Positions 1 through 9,816 of a DNA stretch of 16,382 nucleotides are shown here, one piece after another. The notes under the pieces were generated by a model. That model did not search any database. It was not told the DNA's origin and saw only the letters and a list, made by a program, of their open reading frames with translations. How positions within the stretch are numbered: position 1 is the stretch's first letter; every line of letters begins with the position of its first letter. The DNA is from Emmonsiellopsis sp. PD_33 (taxonomy: Eukaryota > Ascomycota > Eurotiomycetes > Onygenales > Ajellomycetaceae). Made by a program: the position numbers and the translations under genes. Location: the NCBI GenBank assembly GCA_032988165.1, contig JANTQF010000527.1, positions 1 through 16,382 of the forward strand, given 5' to 3'.

Positions 1-42
1 AACATTGTCAATTGACTCTGCGGTTGGCGTGAACTAGGCAAG

Positions 43-126
43 CAAGGTCTCATTTTCGTGATCGATTCCAATGACCGATCCCGTATCGAAGAAGCTCGCC
101 AGGAACTGCATAGAATTATCTTGGAT
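43..126 (+). pseudogene. Arf6-type small GTPase, exon fragment
   Basis: In the first forward frame this stretch reads KQGLIFVIDSNDR followed by SRIEEARQELHRIILD. This is the segment of Arf-family GTPases between the switch II WDVGGQ motif and the NKQD guanine-specificity motif; the wording (VIDSNDR, EARQELHRII) is closest to the Arf6/ArfB branch. Arf6 proteins recruit effectors at the plasma membrane and endosomes. Upstream, positions 1 to about 42 look like an intron end (TTGAC-like branch, then AG at 36-37 or 41-42), so earlier exons may lie outside the window. Downstream the expected continuation (REMRDALLLVFANKQD in relatives) is absent from all three forward frames. The reading instead runs into a C8T7 tract at 127-141 and then into an unrelated gene piece. 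It is therefore a truncated remnant or one side of a rearrangement. The family call is firm; the status as pseudogene is inferred. Confidence 0.7.
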
Positions 127-144
127 CCCCCCCCTTTTTTTCAG

Positions 145-676
145 ATATCCTCCCATATTAACTTACGACTCAACCCAAAATTCAACTTCACTTTTACCAC
201 ATATCGACAAGGAACAACAACACCTTTTCGATTGGACAAGGCTAATCAAATACACCCTCTCAGTGGCCCTAATAACCCACACCTTCCAGCCAACCGCCCT
301 AATATCCCCCCGCGCCTTTCTCGTCATGATAATAAGCGCATTCCTACCCTCCCCATCCTCAAACCCCACACAATCGGACGGCTTTATAACAATCCAGCTA
401 CCCATACACCAGACCCTGCCCTCCCATGTTCCCCGGGGTGTCATTTTCGCAAACTATATCTCAGTCGAACATGTCCGTGTTCTCCCCCAGGAGGGCAAAG
501 CGAGTGCCGCAGGTGATGACAATGCCCCACGCAAGATTGAGTGGACTATGGCTACTAGTTCTGATTCTGGGGGGTGGATTCCTGGGTTTCTCCAGGAGAA
601 GGGTGTGGCGAAGGCGGTTGTGAAGGATGTGGGGTTGTTTATGAAGTGGGTTGAGGAGAAGAGGTCGAAGGGTTAG
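145..676 (+). CDS. DUF3074 (START-like) protein, 3' part, probably broken
   Basis: The second forward frame carries the C-terminal half of a DUF3074 domain. It has a PRAF-containing segment (about 300-320), a strand reading FITIQLPI, YISVEHVR, then the hallmark EWTMATSSDSGGWIPGF and a final helix KDVGLFMKWVEEKR before TAG at 674-676. DUF3074 proteins are fungal START/SRPBCC-like proteins of unknown ligand. The amino-terminal half of the domain, with its usual conserved Trp and Arg-rich segment, is not in the window: the open frame begins only at 71 and overlaps an Arf6-like fragment in another frame. The start given here follows a strong pyrimidine tract ending in CAG (127-144), which could be a splice acceptor, but no partner donor could be fixed. 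It is either a 3' exon of a gene with an upstream part elsewhere or a truncated copy. The domain call is good; the boundary and intactness are uncertain. Confidence 0.6.
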
Positions 677-1011
677 GGGATTGATATTTTTATTCATGCC
701 GGATATCAGTTGTTTATGTATTTGTGGATGTAGAGATGTAAATTGACCATGTGGTTTTTTCCCCTGTCTATTCTCTTCCTAGTTATCATTGGTTTCCTTG
801 AGTCATGGCGTCAACAACCATGAAATAATCAAACTGAAAGGAACTGGGTCAAGAAGGTCTCTCTAGTACATAACACTATATATATACAATCTGTCGAAAA
901 ATAGGATACAATACGGAACGGAAAAGAAGATCGATCAACTTTGACCGAAAAGCTAGGTAAGAGTGGTGAAATTTCTTTGTCTAGAAGAAAAAGTAACCTC
1001 GGAACAAACAT
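677..1011. other. convergent intergenic spacer
   Basis: This separates the end of the DUF3074 piece (plus) from the end of the tyrosinase gene (minus). It is AT-rich, contains TATATATA at about 879-886, and should hold both 3' untranslated regions. No conserved reading frame was seen. Confidence 0.6.
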
Positions 1012-2429
1012 TTATGTATATCTGTAGCAAAACGGACCACTGGTGGTGTCTTGGAGATCGCCTATCCGCCTTGCCTCAGCTAGATTGTTTAGATCGATTA
1101 TATCGTCAACCGTTGTGTTACGAGAGGGTGGTTCGTTAAATACGGTGATTGTACCAGCTATTTCGGTGAGCCGTTTGGCCGGATCGAGGTTCTGCCAGAT
1201 CCAGTATACTCGGTCGATCATCGCGTGATGGAGGAAGAAGGCTGGGTCTCCGGGAGAAGTAAAGAAGTCCTGTTTAATCGAAGGGGAGTGGTCAGCCCAA
1301 CAATACGCTAGGGAATGGGATTGATTGATGGGTGATTAAAGAACAACTTACACTTCCTGGATCTCCATTTAATGTATAATGCCCACCTCCATGAACACCC
1401 AAATTACCAACTCTGGCATCACCCTGCATCACGTTTTGGAAGTCCAACAGATTGTCATTATTCTCGATCAGTGACACAACATGCTCGTCTTTCGTCCAGC
1501 CACTAGAGGCCTCGACGGAAATATCCCGTCTCAGGCAGCGCGGGTTGTGGTTCAGTCCGTTCCCTTCCTGAGGTTCGGCGCCGGGGACTTGTAATACGCC
1601 AATGAGGGGTCCAAGATTCACAACCATACTAACAAGAAAGGACCATATATTAGATATTTGGGACAGTGGACCAACCAACCATTGAGGGGAGATTTGACAT
1701 ACTCTTTGAATGGTCCGCTTGTTACGCAGTCGCCGCCTTCGCCAGCACGAAGGGTGATGTTGGGCGCTTGGATGATACTATCGTTGTGTGGGATATATGC
1801 GCCATTTCCCGACAGGCTATAGGGGGATCCATCGAACAGCGGCGAGTTTATCGGATCGAGGGCGTATTTATTCCAGCCCCAGTACGGTTGGTAGCCTTTG
1901 TAGCCGCAGAGGGTTCGCAGAGCTTCTTCGTATGCATGAACGTAGAGCCGGTGCCATGTTAGGAAATTCCCCTAGCGCCTATTAGCAGTGGAAAGTAGAG
2001 AATGTCCGTGACCGCAGTCTCACCGTTGAATGGATGCTGAATGTTTGATTGATATGAACGGCGACAAAGTCGTCATATCGATTCCGCGCACCTGGCACTT
2101 CGGCAGGATCCAATTGAGATGGTTCCTCCAGTAAACATAACACGGCGTCGGTATATGCCACTCGTTCTTCATTGGAGAGCTCGCCCCTGAAGAAGTCCGT
2201 GAGTTTTGAGGCATATATGTAAGAGGTCTGACGAGAGAACAAACCATTCCTTTCGAACTATGGTGTTTTCCTCGGTACATTTCTTGTCTGGGTTGGCGGG
2301 AAGCCCTTTATCGTATTTGGCTCGTTCTTTAAGGGCCTTCGCCGATAGACGATCTACCGGATCTGAAGGATTCGCAGCCACCAGGCCACATACCGACAGC
2401 CCGGCCAGTAGAAACGTGAATGAACGCAT
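1012..2429 (-). CDS. secreted tyrosinase (copper-binding domain), 5 exons, 383 aa
   Basis: Predicted type-3 copper enzyme that oxidises phenols/o-diphenols to o-quinones, outside the cell or in the secretory route. Exons on the minus strand: 2429-2245, 2186-2024, 1971-1703, 1628-1352, 1269-1012 (1152 nt, exactly 384 codons). All introns (58, 52, 74 and 82 bp) are GT-AG and each join restores family sequence, for example KEW-GELSNEE, SIHST-GNFLTWHR, GPFK-DMVVNLGP and GDPGS-DFFTSPGDP. Residues 1 to about 19 form a signal peptide. The CuA ligands are H106, H114 and H123; the CuB ligands are H285, H289 and H312/H313 in FFLHHAMIDRVYW. All six are present, so the enzyme looks intact. It is of the short fungal class, without the long C-terminal shielding domain. 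Aspergillus IvoB, a conidiophore pigment oxidase, also belongs to the tyrosinase family, but I cannot assign orthology. No biosynthetic partner genes lie nearby. Confidence 0.95.
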
Positions 2430-2522
2430 TTAGGACACTGGGTCGCACTGCTGCGTTTGACGTATCTCCAAATGATAAGTTGTATTTCTCAGGACCCGGA
2501 CTGACCCGTCAAAAACAAAAAA

Positions 2523-2684
2523 GGAACACCGGGTTCCGGAAGTGTTTTAAAGAGGAGAGTCAGTGTTCGTAGGAAATGAGAGCTCAGACCAACTCATTAG
2601 AACCATTGCCCCGTTCTAATAAGACAACGTGGGCACGGGGAGAACGGATCGGTCCACAGGCCGTCCAGGCTATCTAGATAGCCT
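2523..2684. promoter_or_regulatory. tyrosinase upstream region with three dyad elements
   Basis: Three inverted repeats lie 94-255 bp upstream of the tyrosinase ATG. The first is GGAAC/GTTCC with a 5-nt spacer (2523-2537), overlapping a CCGG-rich stretch. The second is ATTAGAAC/GTTCTAAT with a 9-nt spacer (2596-2620). The third is a perfect 18-bp palindrome, AGGCTATCTAGATAGCCT (2667-2684), which holds two opposed GATA cores. A weak TATA-like CTTTAAAA (minus strand) sits at about 2545-2552. Dyads of this kind are typical binding sites for dimeric regulators. No specific factor can be named, apart from a possible GATA-family protein at the third. Confidence 0.4.
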
Positions 2685-5574
2685 CAGGTACCATGTTTTT
2701 ATAGTGTCATGGAGGAACTTGATAAATGAATGCAACGTTTAGCTCCATCCGCCAATCGGAAAAGATTCGGATCTCGCGCGAAAGCATTGCCCATATATAG
2801 CCGGCAGGCCCAGAAGTCTCGATTCTGAATCGTAAAGCATAGAGCTGTGAAGGCCGGTAATAACTGTCGGCATCGTGTCTTTAACTGGCATCCCACAATC
2901 GGGGAGAATCAAGGTCCAAGGAGTTTGGACTGGATCATAACCTCATGGATAGCCACATGGCAGGCGCGTGGTGTGGATGGTTCATTTCTGCAAACGGTCA
3001 TCGCGCTTAGACGGACTATTTAGCAAAAATTTCCACGCAACCATACATAATCAGACGAATCTTGAATGCTGGTAGCACATAGCGAAAATGCTCGTCCGAT
3101 CCTCTGAAAACAAGCATCCCATGTCAAGAGAGTATCATCCTCGAAGTTTGGGCGAGGAGAGACTTCAAATTTCGGATGATGCCTGGCAGTTCCAAATATT
3201 ATTGCCTCTCGTCCCCGAACAAGGATGAGATGTCTCGGATGTTCATCTTTCTCTTTTCGGATGACAGGAAGTCGAGGACCATCTTAGCCGGGGAGGGAAG
3301 CTAAATTTCAGCCATGCATTCGGAATCGTTAATATGAAACACCCAATGCAATTCTAGAAGGCTTATGCAGCGCTTCTCCAGGCAAGGTTCAGAACTTCGG
3401 GGTCATTCGGAGGGCTGGACTTGGTTCATTGTGGCAGAGCTCGCCACATCTCACGACATTTTCCTTTTCCAATTCGACTATTTGAAATTGGGATAATAGT
3501 CCTTTCGAGTCGCTTCACCTTGGAGAGAACCAAGCTAGCTGCTTGCATTGTTAGCTTAGTTATGCTTACCCCGGAGTGATCGGGATATTGGTTAAAATGC
3601 CATCATTTTACCCGGCGCCGCTCCGCAAATTTATCTGTCCTCGCGAAATAGTTACCGCTCGCACACGCAGATATGATGCGAAGGAAAATGGGTTCGTGGA
3701 TCCAGGGCTGATTTGTCAAGACCAAATATCAAAAATGCCCTGTTCATTCTGTCGACTATTGCATCAAGCCTGATGGGAGAGTTGGCATTTCAACACCCAC
3801 TCGACCATACTTGTCCACTGGCGCTTTATCCGATATTATTCAAGGATAAATCTGTCCCCTGCCAGCCATAATATCCTCCCGTCCTGGCTCTCGAAGATCT
3901 TCAAACTGGAGGCTGTTAGCATAGCAGGGATCTCCCAGCCGCTTTCCCCGCCGAGGTGGGCGTCGCGGATTGGTCCTCCTCGAGATTGGTTGTCAAGGTC
4001 ACCCTTGTCTTGATCATGGTATCCTTGAAGAGTCGAACACGAGTCTTGACATGCTGCTTTGCTTCCACAAGGGCTCCCATGAAACTGCATCCCAAGCTGA
4101 GCCAAGGCAACAAAGCAAAGGCCAACGAAGCCAGGGTCTCAAGAAATTTATCATTCTAACTCGTGGGATAAAGGTGGAGGAAAGTTGTTCGTTCGTCTGC
4201 GAACCTCAAGAGTTCCTTTCCCTCCACCGATTCGCGTCCAGATAAAAGTTCCGCTCCTCGGTTAAACTTAGCGATCACGATACGAAAATAGTAACGAGTT
4301 AGTAACTTAACTAATGCCAAGCAAAGATAGTTAACTCCTCCGTTGACACATTGGAGATCTGTCAATCCGATCGAGAGTTTTGAGATTGCTTGTCCCCACC
4401 CATTTTGACAGATTTTGTAAGATTTTCAACAAGTGACAATTGCTGCAGGCACTTTATCAATATATCTTCCCTGAGGGACCCTCTGGCCCTTGCTTTGGGC
4501 ATCCATGACCTTTATAGAGTTTTTACTGGTCGGAGCATTGTTCACCGGCGAAGGTGTGCGCTTCCTTTGCGTGGGCTCGACAGATTCTGCTCTCTGAAAG
4601 GCCCAACACGAGACGGCCTGGTCGAAGCGAGATGTTCAGCAAGACTGCCGAACACGAAAGACATCAACCCGTCATATCGCCGAGGTCGAGCACCTTGCTG
4701 GGATTCGGGCATCTGATTTGTTTGTGCTTAACTGCCGATTGCACTTTGACCAGCGTGACGATGGGTGATACCCACCTCGCTGACGGTGAGGTGAAGTTGG
4801 CTGTAACTTCTTTGAACTCCAACTTCCCGTTCATACAGGCGACAGATGGCGAAAAGATAACTTAGTCGCCCGCAATGCTTGCAGTTTATGTAGACGAGGC
4901 TGTGCTGAGGGCAAGCATTAATATCATTCATGGGTAAACATGTGCATGGCAATTAAATCCTGCTCATCCGAAGACTTTTAATCAGAGCAAAAATAACTAA
5001 AAAGTAGCCAATGGCATAGGGCAAACCTAAAAACGCTGTGAAAACTCGGGCCAGACCGAGCCAATAACAAAAATCGTAAATCGGGATAGGGGGCGGAAAG
5101 TCAAAACCGCGGTCCAGGGACCCCCAGGCAAACCCTTCCCAGTTCACCCCCCTTTCCCCTAACACTTGGCTCATTAAGTTGTGGTGAAAAATTGCCGCTA
5201 GATAAACATGCCTGACCCCGTCTCGGCCATTTTCGATAGTGAGAGAATCGTTATATAACAGCCAATATCAATATTAACTCCCAAACGTCGCGTTCATGCA
5301 GGGAATTTATCTGCCAAACCACGGGGCCGGTCAGGGGCCTTGTTGCTTGTTTTCTTGAAATTGCTGCTTCAAGTACGAAGTGGTTTGCGCTTTGGCATTC
5401 CCCTTCCTCTGCGTACAATACCGTTCTCCACCTCCTCCGTTCCATAGGCCTCTCGCGTGCCATGACGAATAGATATATGAGGGGAGAATAGGGGGCCACA
5501 GATAGGATATTCTATCGATTTTTTATTGCATCAGCCTCCCCACCGCCGCCGCCCTCGCGGATGGGAGTCGAGCA
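2685..5574. other. long stretch without recognisable gene
   Basis: About 2.9 kb between the divergent tyrosinase (minus) and receptor (plus) genes. The longest open frames are about 70-110 codons, overlap on both strands, and show no family motif to me. The segment 3916-4150 on the minus strand has a fairly protein-like composition (MAFALLPWLSLGCSFMGALV and onward, about 69 codons) and could be a decayed coding relic, but I could not identify it. I saw no transposon ends, long terminal repeats or tRNA. Confidence 0.5.
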
Positions 5575-7440
5575 ATGGGATCCCTACTATCTTTTGCGGA
5601 AGATTGGCGGTCTATTGCTAGATCACAGCCGCCGCAATTTGAATTCGACCCATCGATACCGAATACCAGCACCGCGCCGGCGCTGCTGGCGGTAATTGGC
5701 GTCTCGACAGGTATTGCAGCACTGGTTGTTGCGTTCCGGACGTATATTCGTCTAGTGGTGCTTAATCGGATGGGGCTCGATGACTATGCCATCCATATCA
5801 CAATGGTGTGTTACTTCATGACGGACGTCGAGTGGTGCGCGACTCTGGGAAATACCATCTAACACATATGGCACATAGCTATCTTCCCTTGGATGTTTCG
5901 CTTCCATCATCGGCCAGACGGCTAATGGCCTGGGTAGACATCCTCAGTACGTCGCACAGGAAAAATACATGACCCAACAGAAGTTTTCGCTTGCGCAAGC
6001 GGTCTTGATTGTGCTTGGACTTGGTACCGTTAAAATATCCATTGCTCTTTTCCTGCTGCGGGTGGTAACGTACGCCTCGCGCAAAATGCGACGGTTCCTA
6101 TGGTTCATGATAGGTGAGGATGCCTCCGTACCGAATGTGCAGAAGAACCCGCCCAATACCACCGATATTACTCCCGAGGGAATCTGATGATATGTTCGTT
6201 GACTCTAACGACGTGGGATACCGTATCTGAGAATAGGCTTCATGACTCTTTTTACGATTGCGTGCGGGGGAACCGTTATTTTCCGCTGCGTGCCAGTAGA
6301 CGCATATTGGACGCCGGAGAAAATGAAGACGGCTAGATGTTTTTCGAACAAAACCTATACCAACATCGGCCTATTTCATGCCTGTGAGAACTCCCGTCTC
6401 TATCCAATAATAGGAACCGTGCATCCCAGGAAAGCGAAAAAGGAACGAGGCGCTTGCTGACAATATTTTCGCTTCTGAAACCGTAGCGATCAACATTTTC
6501 ACAGACGTACTGTTCGCTACGGTGCCGATATTTATATTCAAGAAGCTCCAGATAAACCGGAGGGACAAGGTTGTGTTAATCGGCATTTTCAGTCTTGGTT
6601 ATGTGTGAGTTTTGAATCATCTCGAGCGAAGTTTGCATGTTAACCCTATTGCTAGGGCATGCATGGCCGGTATAGCCAAAGCTCATTACCAATCAATTTT
6701 CATTGACCCCAAGAAAGGACTGCAGTAAGTTATTGTATGAAATCGAAATGGGGACAATATTTGCTAACAACTCACAATAGGCATATCCATTTATTATTTA
6801 TCTTCATGATGTTTGTTCCACCCATTCCATCCCTACACAGCACACTCACCTTGTGACTCACAGGCTGGAATTAAACATCGGCATCCTCGCCGCCTCCCTC
6901 CCGACACTTAAGCCTCTCGTGCGCAAATTTCTAGGAACGGCTCGTGGGAGTCACCCAACTAGGTACACCGGAAACGGCGGCTTGAATGCTAAATTCAGAC
7001 GTAAAAGCCGGCGGGTGCCCGACAGCCATCACAGAGATGGCCACTCTCTCCACGACAGCACCCTGATGTCCATGGACGTCCTACGTCCCGATGACGGGGA
7101 CAATCGCCCTATACCCAATGGAAAGCATGGTAGAAAACGAAGGCGTCTGTCGCGCAAGTATGATGTCCGCATCACAGCTGGCGCTGCAGCAACGCGGAAG
7201 ATTGGTAGCCGGTTTCCATCGTCAAGCGAATCGGTGGGGATGGATGGGAGTCGAAGGAGAAGCGGGAGTGAAGAGTATCTTACAGTCCCAGAGCCTGCTA
7301 TCGTGAAGGATACGGAACCCGCACCGCTTCCAACGAGTATTATGCGCACTCTGGAGGTGGAGGTTGAGGTGCACAGTGAGCCGGAGACGGAGTTCTCTGA
7401 CGGCCAGTCTAGGCGGGGGAAGATCGGGTATGCTGTTTAA
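5575..7440 (+). CDS. PTH11-like seven-transmembrane receptor (fungal rhodopsin domain), 7 exons, 468 aa
   Basis: Integral plasma-membrane protein of the PTH11-related family (fungal rhodopsin domain, PF20684). Some members sense surface or nutrient cues and act through G-protein/cAMP signalling. Exons: 5575-5805, 5879-6113, 6237-6383, 6487-6604, 6656-6724, 6781-6810, 6864-7440 (1407 nt, 469 codons). Introns are 73, 123, 103, 51, 56 and 53 bp, all GT-AG, several with a CTAAC branch site. Approximate membrane helices: 34-60, 71-92, 116-139, 150-172, 199-222, 232-253, 268-292. Family marks are LDDY (68-71), GLGRHPQY (94-101), KISIALFLLR (129-138), CVPVDAYW (173-180), DVLFATVPI (211-219) and LELNIGILAASLPTLKPL (278-295). 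Exon 6 is only 30 nt. There is no CFEM domain; the extracellular N-terminus is about 33 residues. The cytosolic tail (296-468) is hydrophilic, with a basic run at 364-375 and Ser/Glu-rich stretches. The ligand is unknown. Confidence 0.93.
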
Positions 7441-7470
7441 ATCCGCCTTGGATGAACTCGACAAAAAGAA

Positions 7471-7499
7471 AATAAAATGAATCCGGAATGGGCAATAAA
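7471..7499 (+). terminator. candidate polyadenylation signals of the receptor gene
   Basis: Two AATAAA hexamers (7471-7476 and 7494-7499) lie 31 and 54 bp after the stop codon, at a plausible distance for 3' end formation. This rests on motif position only. Confidence 0.4.
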
Positions 7500-8731
7500 T
7501 AGGTAATTGGCATTGGGTGTTTTAAGTGCATGTTTATGGATGTGTGGAGTTCAGGTCCCAGGGCATAGGGTCTTGTTTTCAATGGGTTTGGGATGGACGG
7601 TGGTGCAAGGACCATAGTCCTTGATAAGTGCCTTTATTCTCTCTGTCATAGTTTGTCTTAGCTTTCCGATACCCGGTCATCTTTTGTTGTTCATGATGCA
7701 CATAAATCAAATGAAGAACGGCGATGTAGTCAAAGTCACGTGATGACGCGTCGCGCAAATTCAACCTCACGATGCTCCTTATTATAATTCGCATTGCGTT
7801 TCCTCCTTTTCTCTTCAGTCGCCAACGACCTAAATGGTGCGGTAGTTGTTCATTGCAACAACTGCCCCTCTGGTGTCTTAGTTCCTCTTATAACGCGTCC
7901 GTCACCCCTCAATCCAAGAGGCGATATTTTCTCCAGGACGGGACAGACCTCCGAGTCCCTTAGCCAACCAACTTCAGACGAAAACATATCTGGCCACTGT
8001 TCAGGAGTGCTTAATTATGTTGCCGCAGTTCCACTCATTGTTACACTGCATGGATTTAGTGTAATTAGCCGCGTTCGTCTTGTATAAGACTCGCATCACG
8101 TCACCGCATTGCTAACCTGATACCTCCTATCTTTGTTCCCTCTGAGACTTGGCTGATTGCTTTGAAGGCCCCATAATGAATGGATGAGTATATCGGGCCG
8201 GCAATTAGAAGACGGTTTATCCAGGTCACAGGAAACCATTGCTTGGCCTGCTAGGGTAAGTTATGGCTGGTATCAAGCGCAGAGCCGACGTGGATGAAGC
8301 GGATGCCCGTGGCATGGGAATGAATCCAAACTGTTCCATTCCTTTCGCAGATAACCGGAATCTAGACATTGAGTCCGAGCCCTGTCTTCATCGAGTTCCA
8401 TGCTGAAGAAGTAGCTGATCACCAAGTCTTGAAACCTCCAACCAACCAGTTTTTGACTACGGGGATATGGATTGACTGAAGTCCTTATCTGCAATCACTT
8501 TGCTGCAAACGAGCTGTCAATTTCTGTCAAGAACAACTGCATTTCATATTCGTCATATGACAGTCTCACGAAGGAAATATATGAGGCCCAGCCCCGTTAT
8601 GCTCAGCGGGGGACACAGTCACATATGAGCAAATGCGATAAATCATACAACGCTGCCTAATCCCATGCACAGCCAACCACCACGATCGAAGTGTGTAACT
8701 GTCTCCTCGCGCTCGCTAGCAGACTGCACTC
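7500..8731. other. convergent spacer, no supported gene; contains TCACGTGA
   Basis: Lies between the 3' ends of the receptor (plus) and the LPMO (minus). The palindrome TCACGTGA at 7736-7743, followed at once by TGACGCG, is a bHLH/bZIP-type site of a sort usually found in promoters. An open frame begins 51 bp later (7794-8087, 97 codons), but it has no convincing signal peptide, domain or splice pattern. Other short frames on both strands look random. Confidence 0.5.
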
Positions 8732-9719
8732 TCAACCAGTCCAAACTTCTGGGCCAGGAACATCATAGCTCGTGGGCTAGTGTTGGGTTAGAATTTTGTT
8801 AACAAAATAGTGTTTGTGATGGTAAATACTCACAATAGGCCAGTAGATGCTAAGCAGAAGACCAGGGTCATCCGCAGCATATGCTCCTGGAATCGAGGTA
8901 GTGGGCCCTGGCTCTCCGCCTCCAGTACCCTCGATCTTGACCTGAGCGCAGGAGATGTAGAATTGCGCGCCACCCGCTTCGCTGGCGCCATGCAGCCCAA
9001 CGTGCTCGATCCGAAGAAGATACTCTCCGGGTGCTGCGTTTCGGTTAGCTCGGCGAACCTAGGACGCACTGAGGGGCTAAACTTACGAGTGGCGGCCGGA
9101 ATCTCAAAGGAATACTCGGTGGCGTCCATTGACGGGAAGGTTATTGCGTCGGGGGTGATCTCGGCGCCCGACTCGCTGATCTTGAACCACGCGCCAGAAC
9201 CATCGTAGGCTTTCACGTCCCCGTCCGAGGCGGACAGATATACGGCAACTGGACCCGGGTGGCCGAGGCCGGAATCCACTTTAAAGCCGACCTGATATCT
9301 TGCTTCAGCGAGGCTTCGTGGTGCCGTTGTGGCGGGGTACTCACCGTTGATCCTGCTTGTACAGTTGCAACTTCTGTGTCGGCCCCTGATTCCAGGCCTC
9401 CCGTGTTGCAGCGGATGTCATTCGACATGACATCAGTCACAGGAGAGTTCATGTTGGTGTTTGATCTAAAGGGGGGGACCGGTTGGGTTAGCTTTTCTCC
9501 TCCCCGGCAACAATCTTTATACAGGGGAATGACTGGAGACAAACCTGACATATTGATATTCTCCCGTCACCTCACCGTCGATTATAAGACTCGTCCAGCG
9601 GTCTGGCATGGTCAGCTATACTTCCATGACTTTAGACGAAGAAGGGACCACATACAATGAGCAGCAGCACTATCAACAAAGGCGAGCACGCCCGCAACCA
9701 AAGGAAGTGTAAGTTGCAT
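8732..9719 (-). CDS. AA9 lytic polysaccharide monooxygenase, 6 exons, 230 aa
   Basis: Secreted copper monooxygenase (auxiliary activity family 9, formerly GH61) that oxidatively cleaves cellulose or related beta-glucans. Exons on the minus strand: 9719-9656, 9602-9545, 9465-9345, 9291-9087, 9033-8834, 8776-8732 (693 nt, 231 codons). Introns are 53, 79, 53, 53 and 57 bp, GT-AG, most with CTAAC or CTGAC branch sites. Residues 1-20 are the signal peptide; cleavage after AAA exposes H21, the N-terminal histidine of the copper brace. The second ligand is H92 (LGHPGP) and the axial Tyr is Y175. H164 and Q173 of the LHGA...AQFYISC motif are also present, and C60-C178 is the likely disulfide. Joins restore HYRWTSLIIDGEVTGEYQYVR and the C-terminal PTSYDVPGPEVWTG. 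It is a single module without CBM1. An in-frame ATG at 9842 would add 41 residues and bury the signal peptide, so 9719 is preferred. C1/C4 specificity cannot be read. Confidence 0.95.
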
Positions 9720-9816
9720 CTTGGAGATGAGAAAAGAATCGAATGAAGGAGAACAATGCACCAGGATGTCCAATCTTCTATCCCTCACCCATGGCCACAG
9801 AGCAGGGAAGCAAGCC

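Noticed and set aside
7540..7600. Possible tRNA B-box-like sequence (GTTCAGGTCCC)
   Set aside because: No matching acceptor stem or A box was found at a suitable distance.
8810..9279. Plus-strand frame (8810-9208) opposite the LPMO exons
   Set aside because: Shadow of LPMO exons 4 and 5; the minus strand carries the conserved sequence.
1012..9719. Tyrosinase, receptor and LPMO as one secondary-metabolite cluster
   Set aside because: No polyketide, peptide or terpene synthase, P450, transporter or pathway regulator lies between them, and the spacing is large.
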